NCBI RefSeq assembly: GCF_014287355.1
Contig: NZ_JACOPE010000001.1
Location: forward strand, 992,001-1,056,000
Length of the DNA stretch: 64,000 nucleotides
Direction: 5' to 3'
Origin: Ruminococcus hominis
GTDB taxonomy: Bacteria > Bacillota > Clostridia > Lachnospirales > Lachnospiraceae
Both the position numbers and the translations under genes were made by a program. Shown piece by piece: positions 37,962 to 45,824 of the stretch. How positions within the stretch are numbered: the first letter of the stretch is position 1; each line of letters begins with the position of its first letter. The notes below the pieces were generated by a model. It was not told the origin of the DNA and searched no databases. It worked only from the letters and a program-made list of their open reading frames with translations.

Positions 37962-38507
37962 TTGAAAATTCTTGATTTTCAAGGAAAATTTGACTATAGT
38001 GAGGTAGGCAAAATCATGTGGGTTATTTTTGTGATTGGAGTTGTAATAGGGATTGTAATTGCAATATGTGGCTTTTTTCTACATTTTTATTCAAAAAAGG
38101 ATTTAGGAAAAAAGTTTTTTGAAGATAGTGAAAAACCTTTTAAGAAAAAAGCACCTGAAATGTATTATCATAAACAAAGGATGTTTAGAATTTGTTATGG
38201 CTTTTTTATCGGAGTTCATTACTTTTTAGTTGTTGCTTCAATTAGTTTTACTACAATAACAATTTATATGGTTATGGATGCAAATTTGTCTTTGTTTATT
38301 CGTATATTTGTATCTGTGATGGCAACGATTACAACTACGTTACAAACTATTTTAAGATTTGATAAAGTCGGTGAGGGGTATATTTGTGCGATGCGAATAA
38401 TTGAACAGGCGATATTAGAATATGAGGATACGGAATCTCTAAGTTTGGAAGTGTTGTTGCAAGCAAATAGAGAGGCAGAGCGCGTTATACATAACATGCA
38501 CCATTAA
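37962..38507 (+). CDS. Two-helix membrane protein, SLATT-like
   Basis: Up to 181 residues from a TTG at 37962; an ATG at 38016 with GAGG upstream would give 163. Topology: a helix at about 18-42, two helices at about 75-120, then a conserved-looking LRFDKVGEGYICAMRIIEQAILEYED segment. The helix pair followed by an aromatic/basic Tyr-rich helix resembles SLATT/DUF4231 effectors that accompany nucleotide-signalling defence enzymes. No SMODS/CD-NTase gene is adjacent. Family assignment is tentative. Confidence 0.5.
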   Translation: MKILDFQGKFDYSEVGKIMWVIFVIGVVIGIVIAICGFFLHFYSKKDLGKKFFEDSEKPFKKKAPEMYYHKQRMFRICYGFFIGVHYFLVVASISFTTITIYMVMDANLSLFIRIFVSVMATITTTLQTILRFDKVGEGYICAMRIIEQAILEYEDTESLSLEVLLQANREAERVIHNMHH

Positions 38508-38634
38508 TGTGAGACACAAGATGTCAGGCACTAATAAATTTTTATGGGGAAATCTTAGATTTTATTCAAGGGAAAGAAAAAAGAGGTGAATAGGCATAGA
38601 CGAATACTCTAGAATTATAATTGACGAATACTGT

Positions 38635-38817
38635 ATGAATCATCCAAAAACAAAAAAGGCTGATTTTCTATGGGAGCTGGTTCACATGTCATATGATGTA
38701 GCTTGTGAACCAGCCCCTTTGCAATTGATGCAACTGTCTCAATTAATATCAAGAGAAAGAAATCCGGAATTGAGAGAAGCACTGGAAGAATTGGATGAGT
38801 TTATGAACGGATACTAA
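38635..38817 (+). CDS. Hypothetical small protein, 60 residues
   Basis: MNHPKTKKADFLWELVHMSYD... ending LDEFMNGY. The frame is open upstream to an AGAGGTG followed by an ATA codon, which could be a lost start. A similar end (LDEFINGY) occurs in the small ORF at 60573. Not recognised. Confidence 0.35.
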   Translation: MNHPKTKKADFLWELVHMSYDVACEPAPLQLMQLSQLISRERNPELREALEELDEFMNGY

Positions 38818-38947
38818 ATAGTGTGTTTTTGATCTGTATCGATTACATCAGGAGAAGATCAATTTGGTTGTAAAATTTCTGGAAGTTAACAATTATGCTA
38901 TTTTTTGAAGCACTTACTTATTAAAAAGGCTGGAAGAATATTGCCTT

Positions 38948-38998
38948 TTACGAATAAAATCGAATTTTGCATCGTGCAAAATTCGATTTTATTCGTAA
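38948..38998. terminator. Perfect 24-bp inverted repeat
   Basis: Arms TTACGAATAAAATCGAATTTTGCA and its exact complement around a TCG centre, just past the 3' end of the minus-strand regulator. Could serve as a terminator, but it is unusually long and perfect. Confidence 0.6.
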
Positions 38999-39011
38999 GG
39001 ACGTTGAATTT

Positions 39012-40067
39012 CTATTCATTCAATAAGTGATGTAGTTTATTATCTTCCTCAGGACTGATAGTATAAGAGCTAGGATTAGATGAATAATGTAGTAATCTGG
39101 CAATTGCCTCATATGTTTTTTGTGAATTAATCGGTGAAGAAGATTCTAAAGCTTTTATAGGTAATAAGTACGAATCTGAATCATGCCATTTAGAGTAAGT
39201 AGAAGTCTTTTCTGCAATGGTGGAGCGGAGTTTGTTTTTGAAGGCATCGTCCACATCTTCTGATTTAAAAAAAAGATCCAGATTTTTTGCTGAAATGATG
39301 ATATGTTCACTATGAAGGCGGAGTAAATCTTTAGTAAGTGCTCTCGCTTCAAGTGATAATTTTTTTGTACTTAAATACGCAAAATGAATTGTAGGGTAGC
39401 GATGTCCCTTTCCGCTTGATAATGTAACAGCGCAACCGAGAGAACAAGTTAAAGGATTGGTGTTTAGGTCACCATGATTGAATATCAAAGACCAAACATC
39501 CCCGGAATCACAGGAAAGCAGATGGATAAAGATGGATGCGTTATGATAAATAATCATATTTCCTTGATATTTTTTGTAGTTAGGAGTATGTTCATTTTTA
39601 TTGTGCTGATTTGTGTCGATTTGTAAGCGAACGATACATTCGTTGGTGTGATAAAAGTCTCCCATTTCTAATTCAGCACAGATTAATTCATCTGCATGGT
39701 TGCTCTCTGTAGAAAGAAAATAAATATACATTTCCGATTCAGAAGAATATCCTTTGAATGCCGGATTGGATATATCATATATTAGAGCATTGTTATTTGA
39801 AGCAAGAGAATTATTGATTGAACGGAAAATTGCAAATAAACTCAAATCAAGACCATCACAAATCTTTAGAAGATTTGACAGTGTGGCAGAAGAGGGTTTC
39901 TTTAAAATATTTGAAATAGAACTCTGTGAGATTCCTTTAGCATGGGGATCTTTTTCTTTGATTTTTTTTGTGCAAAGATTTGCAAGGTCTTCTTGAGATA
40001 AATTTTGTCGTTTCATTTCTTGTTTAATCTTGTCGATAATGGCTTGTAGGATTTCTTTGTTTGTCAT
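39012..40067 (-). CDS. XRE-family HTH regulator with large unknown C-terminal domain
   Basis: 351 residues. The N-terminal 75 residues are a Cro/C1-type DNA-binding domain (NLSQEDLANLCTKK, SISNILKKPSSATLSNLLKICDGL) with a small insertion between helices 2 and 3. The remaining 270 residues have no motif I recognise; the middle is rich in beta-type strands (FIHLLSCDSGDVWSLIF) and suggests a sensor. Divergent from a strong promoter (40250-40278) whose -35 is covered by a perfect palindrome, its likely operator. GGGAGGGG precedes the start. Confidence 0.75.
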   Translation of the reverse strand: MTNKEILQAIIDKIKQEMKRQNLSQEDLANLCTKKIKEKDPHAKGISQSSISNILKKPSSATLSNLLKICDGLDLSLFAIFRSINNSLASNNNALIYDISNPAFKGYSSESEMYIYFLSTESNHADELICAELEMGDFYHTNECIVRLQIDTNQHNKNEHTPNYKKYQGNMIIYHNASIFIHLLSCDSGDVWSLIFNHGDLNTNPLTCSLGCAVTLSSGKGHRYPTIHFAYLSTKKLSLEARALTKDLLRLHSEHIIISAKNLDLFFKSEDVDDAFKNKLRSTIAEKTSTYSKWHDSDSYLLPIKALESSSPINSQKTYEAIARLLHYSSNPSSYTISPEEDNKLHHLLNE

Positions 40068-40240
40068 ATGGAAATTTCCCCTCCCTTAGATTTATTAATA
40101 TTTCGTAAATAGTAAGTAACATCTATATAAATAGTATCAAATTTGAAAAAGATGGTCAACCAGAATATTGGTGAATAGTACAATAAGAAAACATTATTTT
40201 ATTTGAAGTGAATAAAAATAGTAAAATAAACATAAAAAAA

Positions 40241-40266
40241 CTATGCATATTGACAAATATGCATAG
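40241..40266 (+). promoter_or_regulatory. Perfect 26-bp dyad operator over a -35 element
   Basis: CTATGCATAT-TGACAA-ATATGCATAG: exact 10-bp arms. The -35 hexamer of the promoter at 40250 spans its centre, so a bound dimer would block polymerase. Confidence 0.7.
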
Positions 40267-40278
40267 TAATGTTATAAT
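40250..40278 (+). promoter_or_regulatory. Consensus sigma-A promoter
   Basis: TTGACA (40250-40255), exactly 17 bases, TATAAT (40273-40278): a perfect consensus. The first 270 bases of the transcript hold no gene but contain an AGAGAA/TTCTCT hairpin (about 40285-40312) and a repeated TACCGTATTTTA / TACATCGTATTTTA word near 40380-40420, so it may be a long leader or a small RNA. Confidence 0.75.
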
Positions 40279-40565
40279 CTGTAGCAGAGAAATTGCCTTG
40301 CGAGATTCTCTGTAAAAAATTGTAAAATCATTATCAACAAATTGTAACATAATGATTTGAAATTATAATGTGATAAAATACCGTATTTTAATTGGCACTT
40401 AAAATACATCGTATTTTACAGCTAATCATAACTCAAGTGGAATGCTTAAGTTTGAAGATAAAACATTATAATAGTAAAATTGTTATTTTCTAAACAACTT
40501 AACTTATTATAATTAAATTTATTTTGTTTGTCAAGTACAATTTGCGAAAAAAAGGAGGTAGAACA

Positions 40566-40643
40566 TTGCTCTTTGGAACAGATTGGGTAGAGATACATAA
40601 AGAAAAAGACCAAAATAATAGGTTACAGACAGACAGAAGGTGA
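40566..40643 (+). CDS. Possible 25-residue leader peptide
   Basis: TTG start with AAGGAGG (40552-40558) at an ideal spacing; encodes LLFGTDWVEIHKEK... and ends 4 bp before the next start. The ribosome-binding site is strong, but no homology is known. Confidence 0.35.
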   Translation: MLFGTDWVEIHKEKDQNNRLQTDRR

Positions 40644-40647
40644 TGAT

Positions 40648-41931
40648 GTGAAATATGGGAGGGTCCGAGACTATATAATTACAGCTATTGTAATTTTAGT
40701 TTTGGAAGAAATACTGTTTAATTTACTCCCATTAGACCAAATTATTAGTAAAATAAAAATCATATTTTCTCCAATAATAGTATTGCCTGTAGACACTTCG
40801 GTGGTTGTATCGGCAGTGCGTAATCACAAAAAAATTTACACAGCTTTAGAAAAAGCATGTAGGAAAATAGAATATAAGCGAAAATATGAAGAACAAGAAT
40901 TACCACTTTATTGGGTTGTACTTTATCGTGCAGTATATAGCCTGTTTTCTTTTATAAAACCATTATGTACAAGATGGTGGATTACGCTTATTAGTGTTGT
41001 ATTTGTGCTGATATCTCCTGGAGTTGCATATTGTCATCCGACTCGGGGAGCAATTCTTGGGTGTCGGTATGTGTCAAATGTGATAGGAACCAACTTTTTG
41101 AAGCTGGATGAAGGCGGAAAAGCAGAGAATTCAGAAGAAAAAGATTCAGAAGAAAAAGATACAGAAGAGATAGTAGATACTTCATCGGATAAAGAATATG
41201 ACTCAATGCAGCGTAAGATGACGATGCAAGAGTCGGAAATTGATGAGTCCGAAAACTTGCAAATGGATGAGAAAGTGGATAGCAGTCGAGAGAAGAAACC
41301 GGATGGATATTCGTTTGTTCTTGCAGAGCCGGGAAGAAAATCGGAATTGGAAGAAAGTGTTGAAAAAGCTGTTTTTCAGACCAAGCTGGATAAGAAGTGG
41401 GTAAAGCAATATTGTGCAAAAAAAAGTGATTGTATTAAAGATAAAAAGATAAAAAAAGAAGATAGTGATACTATGGCAAAACTTTCAAGAATGCAGGAGG
41501 CATTTCAAGATAAAGTAAATGCAACTGCTTCCATGGAATATTTGGATGAATGGAACGTAATGGCTCCAAATTCGATAGCATTAGATGATCGAATGGAGCA
41601 GCGTATGAAATTGATTGAGAAAATGGAAAAAGAGGAAGGTTGCTATGAAAATTGGTGGCGCATAGCAAATGACGCCCAATATTACGCAATTGAGTATCAG
41701 AAACAAACAACAAATCAAACTGCAATTTTGTATTATTATACATACAGTATTTATTATTGTATGAAATCGTTGGAGTATGAAATGGATGATGAGACGCAAG
41801 ATATGATCTATAAGTATATGGCAGAACGATATCATGATATTTCATCAGCTCAGGGGATGATTCAAGAGGAATATACAGAGAACGCACAGAAGAAGTATGA
41901 AGAATTGTTGAAAAGCAGGGATGTAGGATGA
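40648..41931 (+). CDS. Hypothetical membrane protein with acidic, coiled-coil region
   Basis: 427 residues, not recognised. A helix at about 9-30, a second amphipathic stretch, and a helix at about 112-132 (WWITLISVVFVLISPGVAY). Then a low-complexity acidic segment with EEKDSEEKDTEE (about 160-180), and a helical C-terminal part rich in Tyr (YYTYSIYYCMKSLEYEM) that looks TPR-like. GTG start. Downstream of the promoter/operator at 40.25 kb, so plausibly controlled by the divergent XRE regulator. Confidence 0.6.
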   Translation: MKYGRVRDYIITAIVILVLEEILFNLLPLDQIISKIKIIFSPIIVLPVDTSVVVSAVRNHKKIYTALEKACRKIEYKRKYEEQELPLYWVVLYRAVYSLFSFIKPLCTRWWITLISVVFVLISPGVAYCHPTRGAILGCRYVSNVIGTNFLKLDEGGKAENSEEKDSEEKDTEEIVDTSSDKEYDSMQRKMTMQESEIDESENLQMDEKVDSSREKKPDGYSFVLAEPGRKSELEESVEKAVFQTKLDKKWVKQYCAKKSDCIKDKKIKKEDSDTMAKLSRMQEAFQDKVNATASMEYLDEWNVMAPNSIALDDRMEQRMKLIEKMEKEEGCYENWWRIANDAQYYAIEYQKQTTNQTAILYYYTYSIYYCMKSLEYEMDDETQDMIYKYMAERYHDISSAQGMIQEEYTENAQKKYEELLKSRDVG

Positions 41932-42020
41932 GTATATATGAAAACATGAAGGTTTTCATGAAAAAATATAAGAGGTTGTGTCTAATGGAATAGATATAGA
42001 GAAATGAAAAAGAATGATAA

Positions 42021-42064
42021 GCTGCTGTGAAATAGATTATGGAATCTGTGGAGCAGCAGTTTTG
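42021..42064 (+). terminator. Hairpin after the 40648 gene
   Basis: GCTGCT...AGCAGC arms with a 30-base loop followed by TTTT. Weak terminator candidate. Confidence 0.4.
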
Positions 42065-42071
42065 AGTTGAA

Positions 42072-42164
42072 ATGAAAATCTGCAAATGGCTGTTATGCAG
42101 CAATTTTAGTCGAATATTCCGAAAAGCAGAAGGCATCAGTCCAAGGGAGTACAAAAATCAATAG
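42072..42164 (+). pseudogene. C-terminal fragment of an AraC-type regulator
   Basis: The last 18 codons read FSRIFRKAEGISPREYKNQ, the second helix-turn-helix end of AraC/XylS proteins, with no upstream remainder. An isolated tail left by deletion. Confidence 0.6.
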
Positions 42165-42199
42165 AAGATAAAAAATGTTTTAAGGAGAACGTGTAATAT

Positions 42200-42988
42200 A
42201 TGAACGAAATAATTGGGAAATTAGCGGAAGAATCTGGCGGCGTTTTGAAAAAAGCATATACAGATGTGGTAGAACCATCAGCAAAACCAGTAGGAATAAT
42301 GCTTAGTTTTTTGCCAAGAACAATACGGTTAGGACTAAGTAAATGGGAAAAATGGATTATTAATGGAGAGGAAAGTTTACAATTAACAGCAGAAGCACTA
42401 CAAGAAAAAGTAGAAAAGATACCGGAAGAAAAACAGTGCGAGCCGGAGCCTTATGTTGCTGTTCCGGCAATACAACAAATTGCATATTGTTTTGACAGTG
42501 AAGTGCTAAGAGATATGTATGCCAATCTTTTGGCAGCTTCGATGAATATAGATAAAAAATGGAGAGTTCATCCTAGTTTTGTTGATATAATAAAACAAAT
42601 AACACCAGATGAGGCAAAATTATTAAAAATTTTACCGAGAAGTTCAAAGGAGTATATTGCTGTGATGAATTTAAAAGTGGATATGGGCAACGGTAATGGG
42701 GCCCGAATGATTGCGCGTAATATAGTGGATGAAGAATATTATGATATCTGCGATGCTCCAGATAATATGAGTAGTTATTTAGAAAATTTATGTAGATTAA
42801 AAATTATAGAAATTCCGGAAGATTTACATATTCTGGATGATAAAATTTATTCGGTGATTGAAAATGCATTGAGAATACAGCAATTGAAAACAGTAGCATT
42901 GGAAGATGGGGAAAAGTATACATGTGAAAAGAAGTTATTATATGTTACAGACTTTGGGGTTGAATTTGCACAATGTTGTATTGATTAA
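42200..42988 (+). CDS. DUF4393 / abortive-infection alpha-like protein
   Basis: 262 residues. The order VVEPSAKPVG near the N-terminus, VPAIQQIAYCFDSEVLRDMYANLLAASM (about 88-115) and HPSFVDIIKQITPDEAKLL (about 123-141) are characteristic of DUF4393, linked to abortive-infection (Abi-alpha) proteins. An amphipathic helix (about 33-50) may associate with membrane. AAGGAG precedes the ATG. Apparently single. The defence role is inferred from the family only. Confidence 0.75.
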   Translation: MNEIIGKLAEESGGVLKKAYTDVVEPSAKPVGIMLSFLPRTIRLGLSKWEKWIINGEESLQLTAEALQEKVEKIPEEKQCEPEPYVAVPAIQQIAYCFDSEVLRDMYANLLAASMNIDKKWRVHPSFVDIIKQITPDEAKLLKILPRSSKEYIAVMNLKVDMGNGNGARMIARNIVDEEYYDICDAPDNMSSYLENLCRLKIIEIPEDLHILDDKIYSVIENALRIQQLKTVALEDGEKYTCEKKLLYVTDFGVEFAQCCID

Positions 42989-43173
42989 ACATTGTGTGTT
43001 AGGCGCCAATGTGGTCAACCTAATGTCAACTTAAGACAAGTGCCTGCTCAGGTTAATGACTAACGGTGCAAAATTGAGAAAAGAGGAAGATAGATTTGAA
43101 AAGAAGACGTATTTTAATAGAGATTTACAGGAATATGCATCTGATGACAAATCATGCTTTTTGAATCAACATT

Positions 43174-43246
43174 GGTGTCAGGCACTATTGAGTTTTTATA
43201 AACATATAAATTCGTATTTACAAATAAGGTACAAGTAATGAAAACA
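43174..43246 (+). repeat. REP-like repeat copy
   Basis: GGTGTCAGGCAC followed by a stretch with TATAAACATATAAATTCG, then ATGAAAACAAC. Closely resembles 44180-44267. The rest of 42989-43303 shows only a further GGCGCC palindrome word and no gene. Confidence 0.7.
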
Positions 43247-43303
43247 ACATTAGTAATCATGACAGCATGAAGAACTTGACGGTACAGAAAGGAGCACCTA
43301 AAT

Positions 43304-44143
43304 ATGAACCAAAATATGAACCTAAATATGAAACGTTTGAAAAAAATACCATGGACATTAATTTTTTGTGTTGTTGGTATTGTTTTTAGTATAATTTGTA
43401 GAGATAATCTGGGAATGGGTATTATACTGACCATTTTAGCTACCCTGCTTGCAGCATTAGTGGAATGGTATATAAAATATGAAAAAGATAAAACATTTTA
43501 TAATAATGAATTTTTAAAATTGGAACACAGATTAGAGGAGATAAGCAATCAGATCAGTTATACAAATCAGATTACTACTGTGAAACATCCGTATTTTAAA
43601 AGAGTGATCGACGAAAAAATGAAAAAGTTCCTGTCTGATAATCAAGAACTTTTATCGGGTATTCATGTTACAAATCCTCATGCGGATGATACGTTTGGAA
43701 TAGAAGGAATAAGTTATACAAAAGAATTTGGAAGTATTAAAGCGGTAAGTTCTATACCGGACTATTGGGAAGATGATTTTACGAAAGAATATTTGAAGGT
43801 GCAAAGCGAACTGATTGATCAGAAGCATGTTACGATCCAGCGGATTTTTATTTTTGAAAAAAAAGATTGGAAGAAAAAAGAACAGCACATGAAGGAACAG
43901 GTGAATTGTGGAATACAGGTTTTTTATATTGATAAAGATTCTGAATATTTTAATCCACAATGGATGCAAGAGGATTTTCTGATTCAGGATAACGAATTGC
44001 TTGTTGATATTGCGGGGAGAACACATAAATTTAGCAAAAATGATAGTGTGGAAGAAAGAATTACAATGAATAAGAATGAGGTTCAGCAAAAGCTGCAACG
44101 TTTTGACCGGCTATTAGAAAGAGCAACAGAATATAAATGCTAA
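43304..44143 (+). CDS. Hypothetical membrane-anchored protein
   Basis: 279 residues. Two N-terminal helices (about 15-33 and 36-55) in hairpin, then a cytoplasmic domain. A VTIQRIFIFEKKDWKKKE segment followed by NCGIQVFYIDKD resembles the strand-helix-strand arrangement of catalytically dead phospholipase-D-fold sensors, but no HxK motif is present. The N-terminus MNQNMNLNM comes from a short internal DNA repeat, so the start may be at a later ATG. GGAGC upstream. Unrecognised. Confidence 0.6.
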   Translation: MNQNMNLNMKRLKKIPWTLIFCVVGIVFSIICRDNLGMGIILTILATLLAALVEWYIKYEKDKTFYNNEFLKLEHRLEEISNQISYTNQITTVKHPYFKRVIDEKMKKFLSDNQELLSGIHVTNPHADDTFGIEGISYTKEFGSIKAVSSIPDYWEDDFTKEYLKVQSELIDQKHVTIQRIFIFEKKDWKKKEQHMKEQVNCGIQVFYIDKDSEYFNPQWMQEDFLIQDNELLVDIAGRTHKFSKNDSVEERITMNKNEVQQKLQRFDRLLERATEYKC

Positions 44144-44179
44144 CTTCCTAGGGATTGTCACAATCTGGATGGACTACAT

Positions 44180-44267
44180 TGGTGTCAGACGCCATTAAAT
44201 TTTCATAAACATATAAATTCGTATTTACAAACAGAACATAAAGTGATAGACTTATGAAAACAACAAA
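44180..44267 (+). repeat. REP-like repeat copy
   Basis: GGTGTCAGACGCC, ATTAAATTTTCATAAAC, ATATAAATTCG, ending ATGAAAACAAC; about 80% identical to 43174-43246. Confidence 0.7.
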
Positions 44268-44346
44268 ATTAGAATAAGTGTCCAGCCGCTACATCATGTG
44301 TAGGGGCTGGTAGAATAAAAAGAAGAGAAAAGAGGCGAAAAAGGAA

Positions 44347-44697
44347 ATGAAGACAATTAGTGATAAGATTTTTGAATTATTGAAAGAAAAAGGAATGAGT
44401 CAGAAAGAATTTGCCCAAAGAACGGGAATTGCAGAAAGTTCGATAAGTGACTGGAAGAAAAAAAGAACCAACCCGGTAAGTGATAAGATTTTGATAATTT
44501 GTGAAGTATTGGATGTGACACCATATGAGCTGTTATCAGGAGCAGAGCATACAGGAAACAGAAGCAGAGATAATAATACGTATGTAATTAGCAAAGACAC
44601 AGAGATTGGAATGTTGGTAGAGACATATCAAAAGTTAAATACAGATGCACAGAAAAGAGTGATGGGATATTTGGAAGCACTCAAAGAGTTTACATAA
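44347..44697 (+). CDS. XRE-family HTH regulator, 116 residues
   Basis: Residues about 4-62 are a Cro/C1 helix-turn-helix (GMSQKEFAQRTGIAESSISDWKKKRTNP). The remainder is a short helical tail with ETYQKLNTDAQKRVMGYLEAL, common in clostridial XRE proteins. AAGGAAATG start context. Followed by another HTH gene. Targets unknown. Confidence 0.85.
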   Translation: MKTISDKIFELLKEKGMSQKEFAQRTGIAESSISDWKKKRTNPVSDKILIICEVLDVTPYELLSGAEHTGNRSRDNNTYVISKDTEIGMLVETYQKLNTDAQKRVMGYLEALKEFT

Positions 44698-44817
44698 AAA
44701 ATTTACCCACAAAATACGTATAAACGAACAAATAATGAAATGAGAGGTAAAAATATAGGAAGAAAAGAAAGGAACTGGCAAAGCAATATAAAGCAGATTA
44801 TGAACGGAGGTATGGCA

Positions 44818-45114
44818 ATGAGTAGCTATAAAGATTATAAAAAAAGAGCATTGCAGAATCTAGAGGTAAAAGCAGAATATGATGCACTGCAACCGGAATA
44901 TGATATTATCCAGGCAATGATTGATGCAAGAGTGCAGCAGAATATGACACAGAAAGATTTATCAGCTAAAACCGGAATTACGCAGGCAGATATAAGCAGG
45001 ATTGAGAATGGAACAAGAAATCCCAGCTTGAGTATGGTGAAAAAACTTGCACAGGGCTTAGGGATGCAATTAAAACTAGAATTTGTTCCGATGCCGACAA
45101 AAAATAAAATGTAA
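44818..45114 (+). CDS. HigA-like XRE antitoxin without a toxin partner
   Basis: 98 residues from the ATG at 44818, seven bases after GGAGG; the frame is open back to 44740. Opens with a KAEYDALQPEYDIIQAMIDAR helix and a helix-turn-helix (NMTQKDLSAKTGITQADISRIENGTRNPS), the layout of HigA antitoxins. The usual upstream HigB toxin is missing, so it may be an orphan. Its stop codon abuts the duplicated block at 45113. Confidence 0.8.
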   Translation: MSSYKDYKKRALQNLEVKAEYDALQPEYDIIQAMIDARVQQNMTQKDLSAKTGITQADISRIENGTRNPSLSMVKKLAQGLGMQLKLEFVPMPTKNKM

Positions 45115-45296
45115 ATTTCTATAAACATATAAATTCGCTTTAACGTATTTATAAGACAGATAAAATTTAGAACTGGCAGAATAGCCGGTTTTAAATTCTA
45201 TCTAATGCTTTACCACTGTGAATTTTGAATGCATTGTCGTTTGAGTCGCATCTGGGAATTCCATTGAAGAAAAATTAGCATTATTTTGATAAGGAA
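45113..45296 (+). repeat. Duplicated block matching 37624-37938
   Basis: AAATTTCTATAAACATATAA..., the AACTGGC/GCCGGTT hairpin (45171-45190), then after an indel of about 130 bases the same ...TTGTCGTTTGAG...CCATTGAAGAAAAATT... sequence as 37865-37935. About 90% identical in the aligned parts. Confidence 0.8.
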
Positions 45297-45299
45297 TTA

Positions 45300-45500
45300 T
45301 TGATTGAAGAACTGGTTGCAATGGCGGAGTGGCTGGATGAATAGGAAATCATTTCAGGAATTGCGTTGGATTATAGAGTGAAAAGTTTGGATTCTATACT
45401 TTTAAAGTATGAACGTTATTACCCAGACAATCAGACGCGAAAAGTATTCAATGATATTTTAGGATTCCGAGCATTTTGTGGATACGGAACAGGAGTTTAA
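45300..45500 (+). pseudogene. RelA/SpoT-domain-like remnant
   Basis: One frame reads LIEELVAMAEWLDE, a TAG, then DYRVKSLDSILLKYERYY and VFNDILGFRAFCG before a stop. The RVKSLDSILLK...DILGFR pattern resembles the start of RelA/SpoT-like nucleotidyltransferases. Truncated at both ends with an internal stop; no start. The rest of 45501-45824 holds a REP copy (45572-45600) and no gene. Confidence 0.5.
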
Positions 45501-45571
45501 GACTCTTGTTATAGGGCTTCGTCCGTAATGTTGGCTTATCCGCCGCTAGGTGTCACACTACCAGGTGTCAG

Positions 45572-45600
45572 ACGCCATCAAATTTTTACAGCACATAACT
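45572..45600 (+). repeat. REP-like repeat copy
   Basis: CAGGTGTCAGACGCCATCAAATTTTTA; preceded at 45549 by a partial AGGTGTCACAC copy. Confidence 0.6.
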
Positions 45601-45824
45601 TAAAAGTACTATCCTTTTGCATTTACAGTATTGCATCAACATTCCATATATGCTAGAGTAGAGAAAAGCATATTTCTTAATGAATTCTAAGGTGCGATGC
45701 GCCATCTATATTCTAATCACATTTCAGAAATCTATGCTTTAATACCAAAACAAATGTAAAAAGCAGGAGAGGACTGAAAGACATTAGATAAGAGTAAGTT
45801 CCTTCTGCAAGAAGGAGGAAACAA

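Noticed and set aside
40156..40350. Minus-strand 64-codon ORF over the perfect promoter
   Set aside because: Overlaps a consensus promoter and dyad, and its translation is hydrophobic low-complexity from AT-rich DNA.
41471..42154. 227-codon minus-strand ORF opposite the 40648 gene
   Set aside because: Shadow of an A-rich plus-strand gene; translation rich in His/Tyr/Leu with no domain, and it runs through the AraC fragment and a hairpin.
43056..43238. 60-codon plus-strand ORF
   Set aside because: Reads through a REP copy into non-coding repeat sequence; weak start context.
44698..45114. Complete HigBA toxin-antitoxin pair
   Set aside because: Only a HigA-like protein is present; no HigB-like ORF lies directly before or after it.
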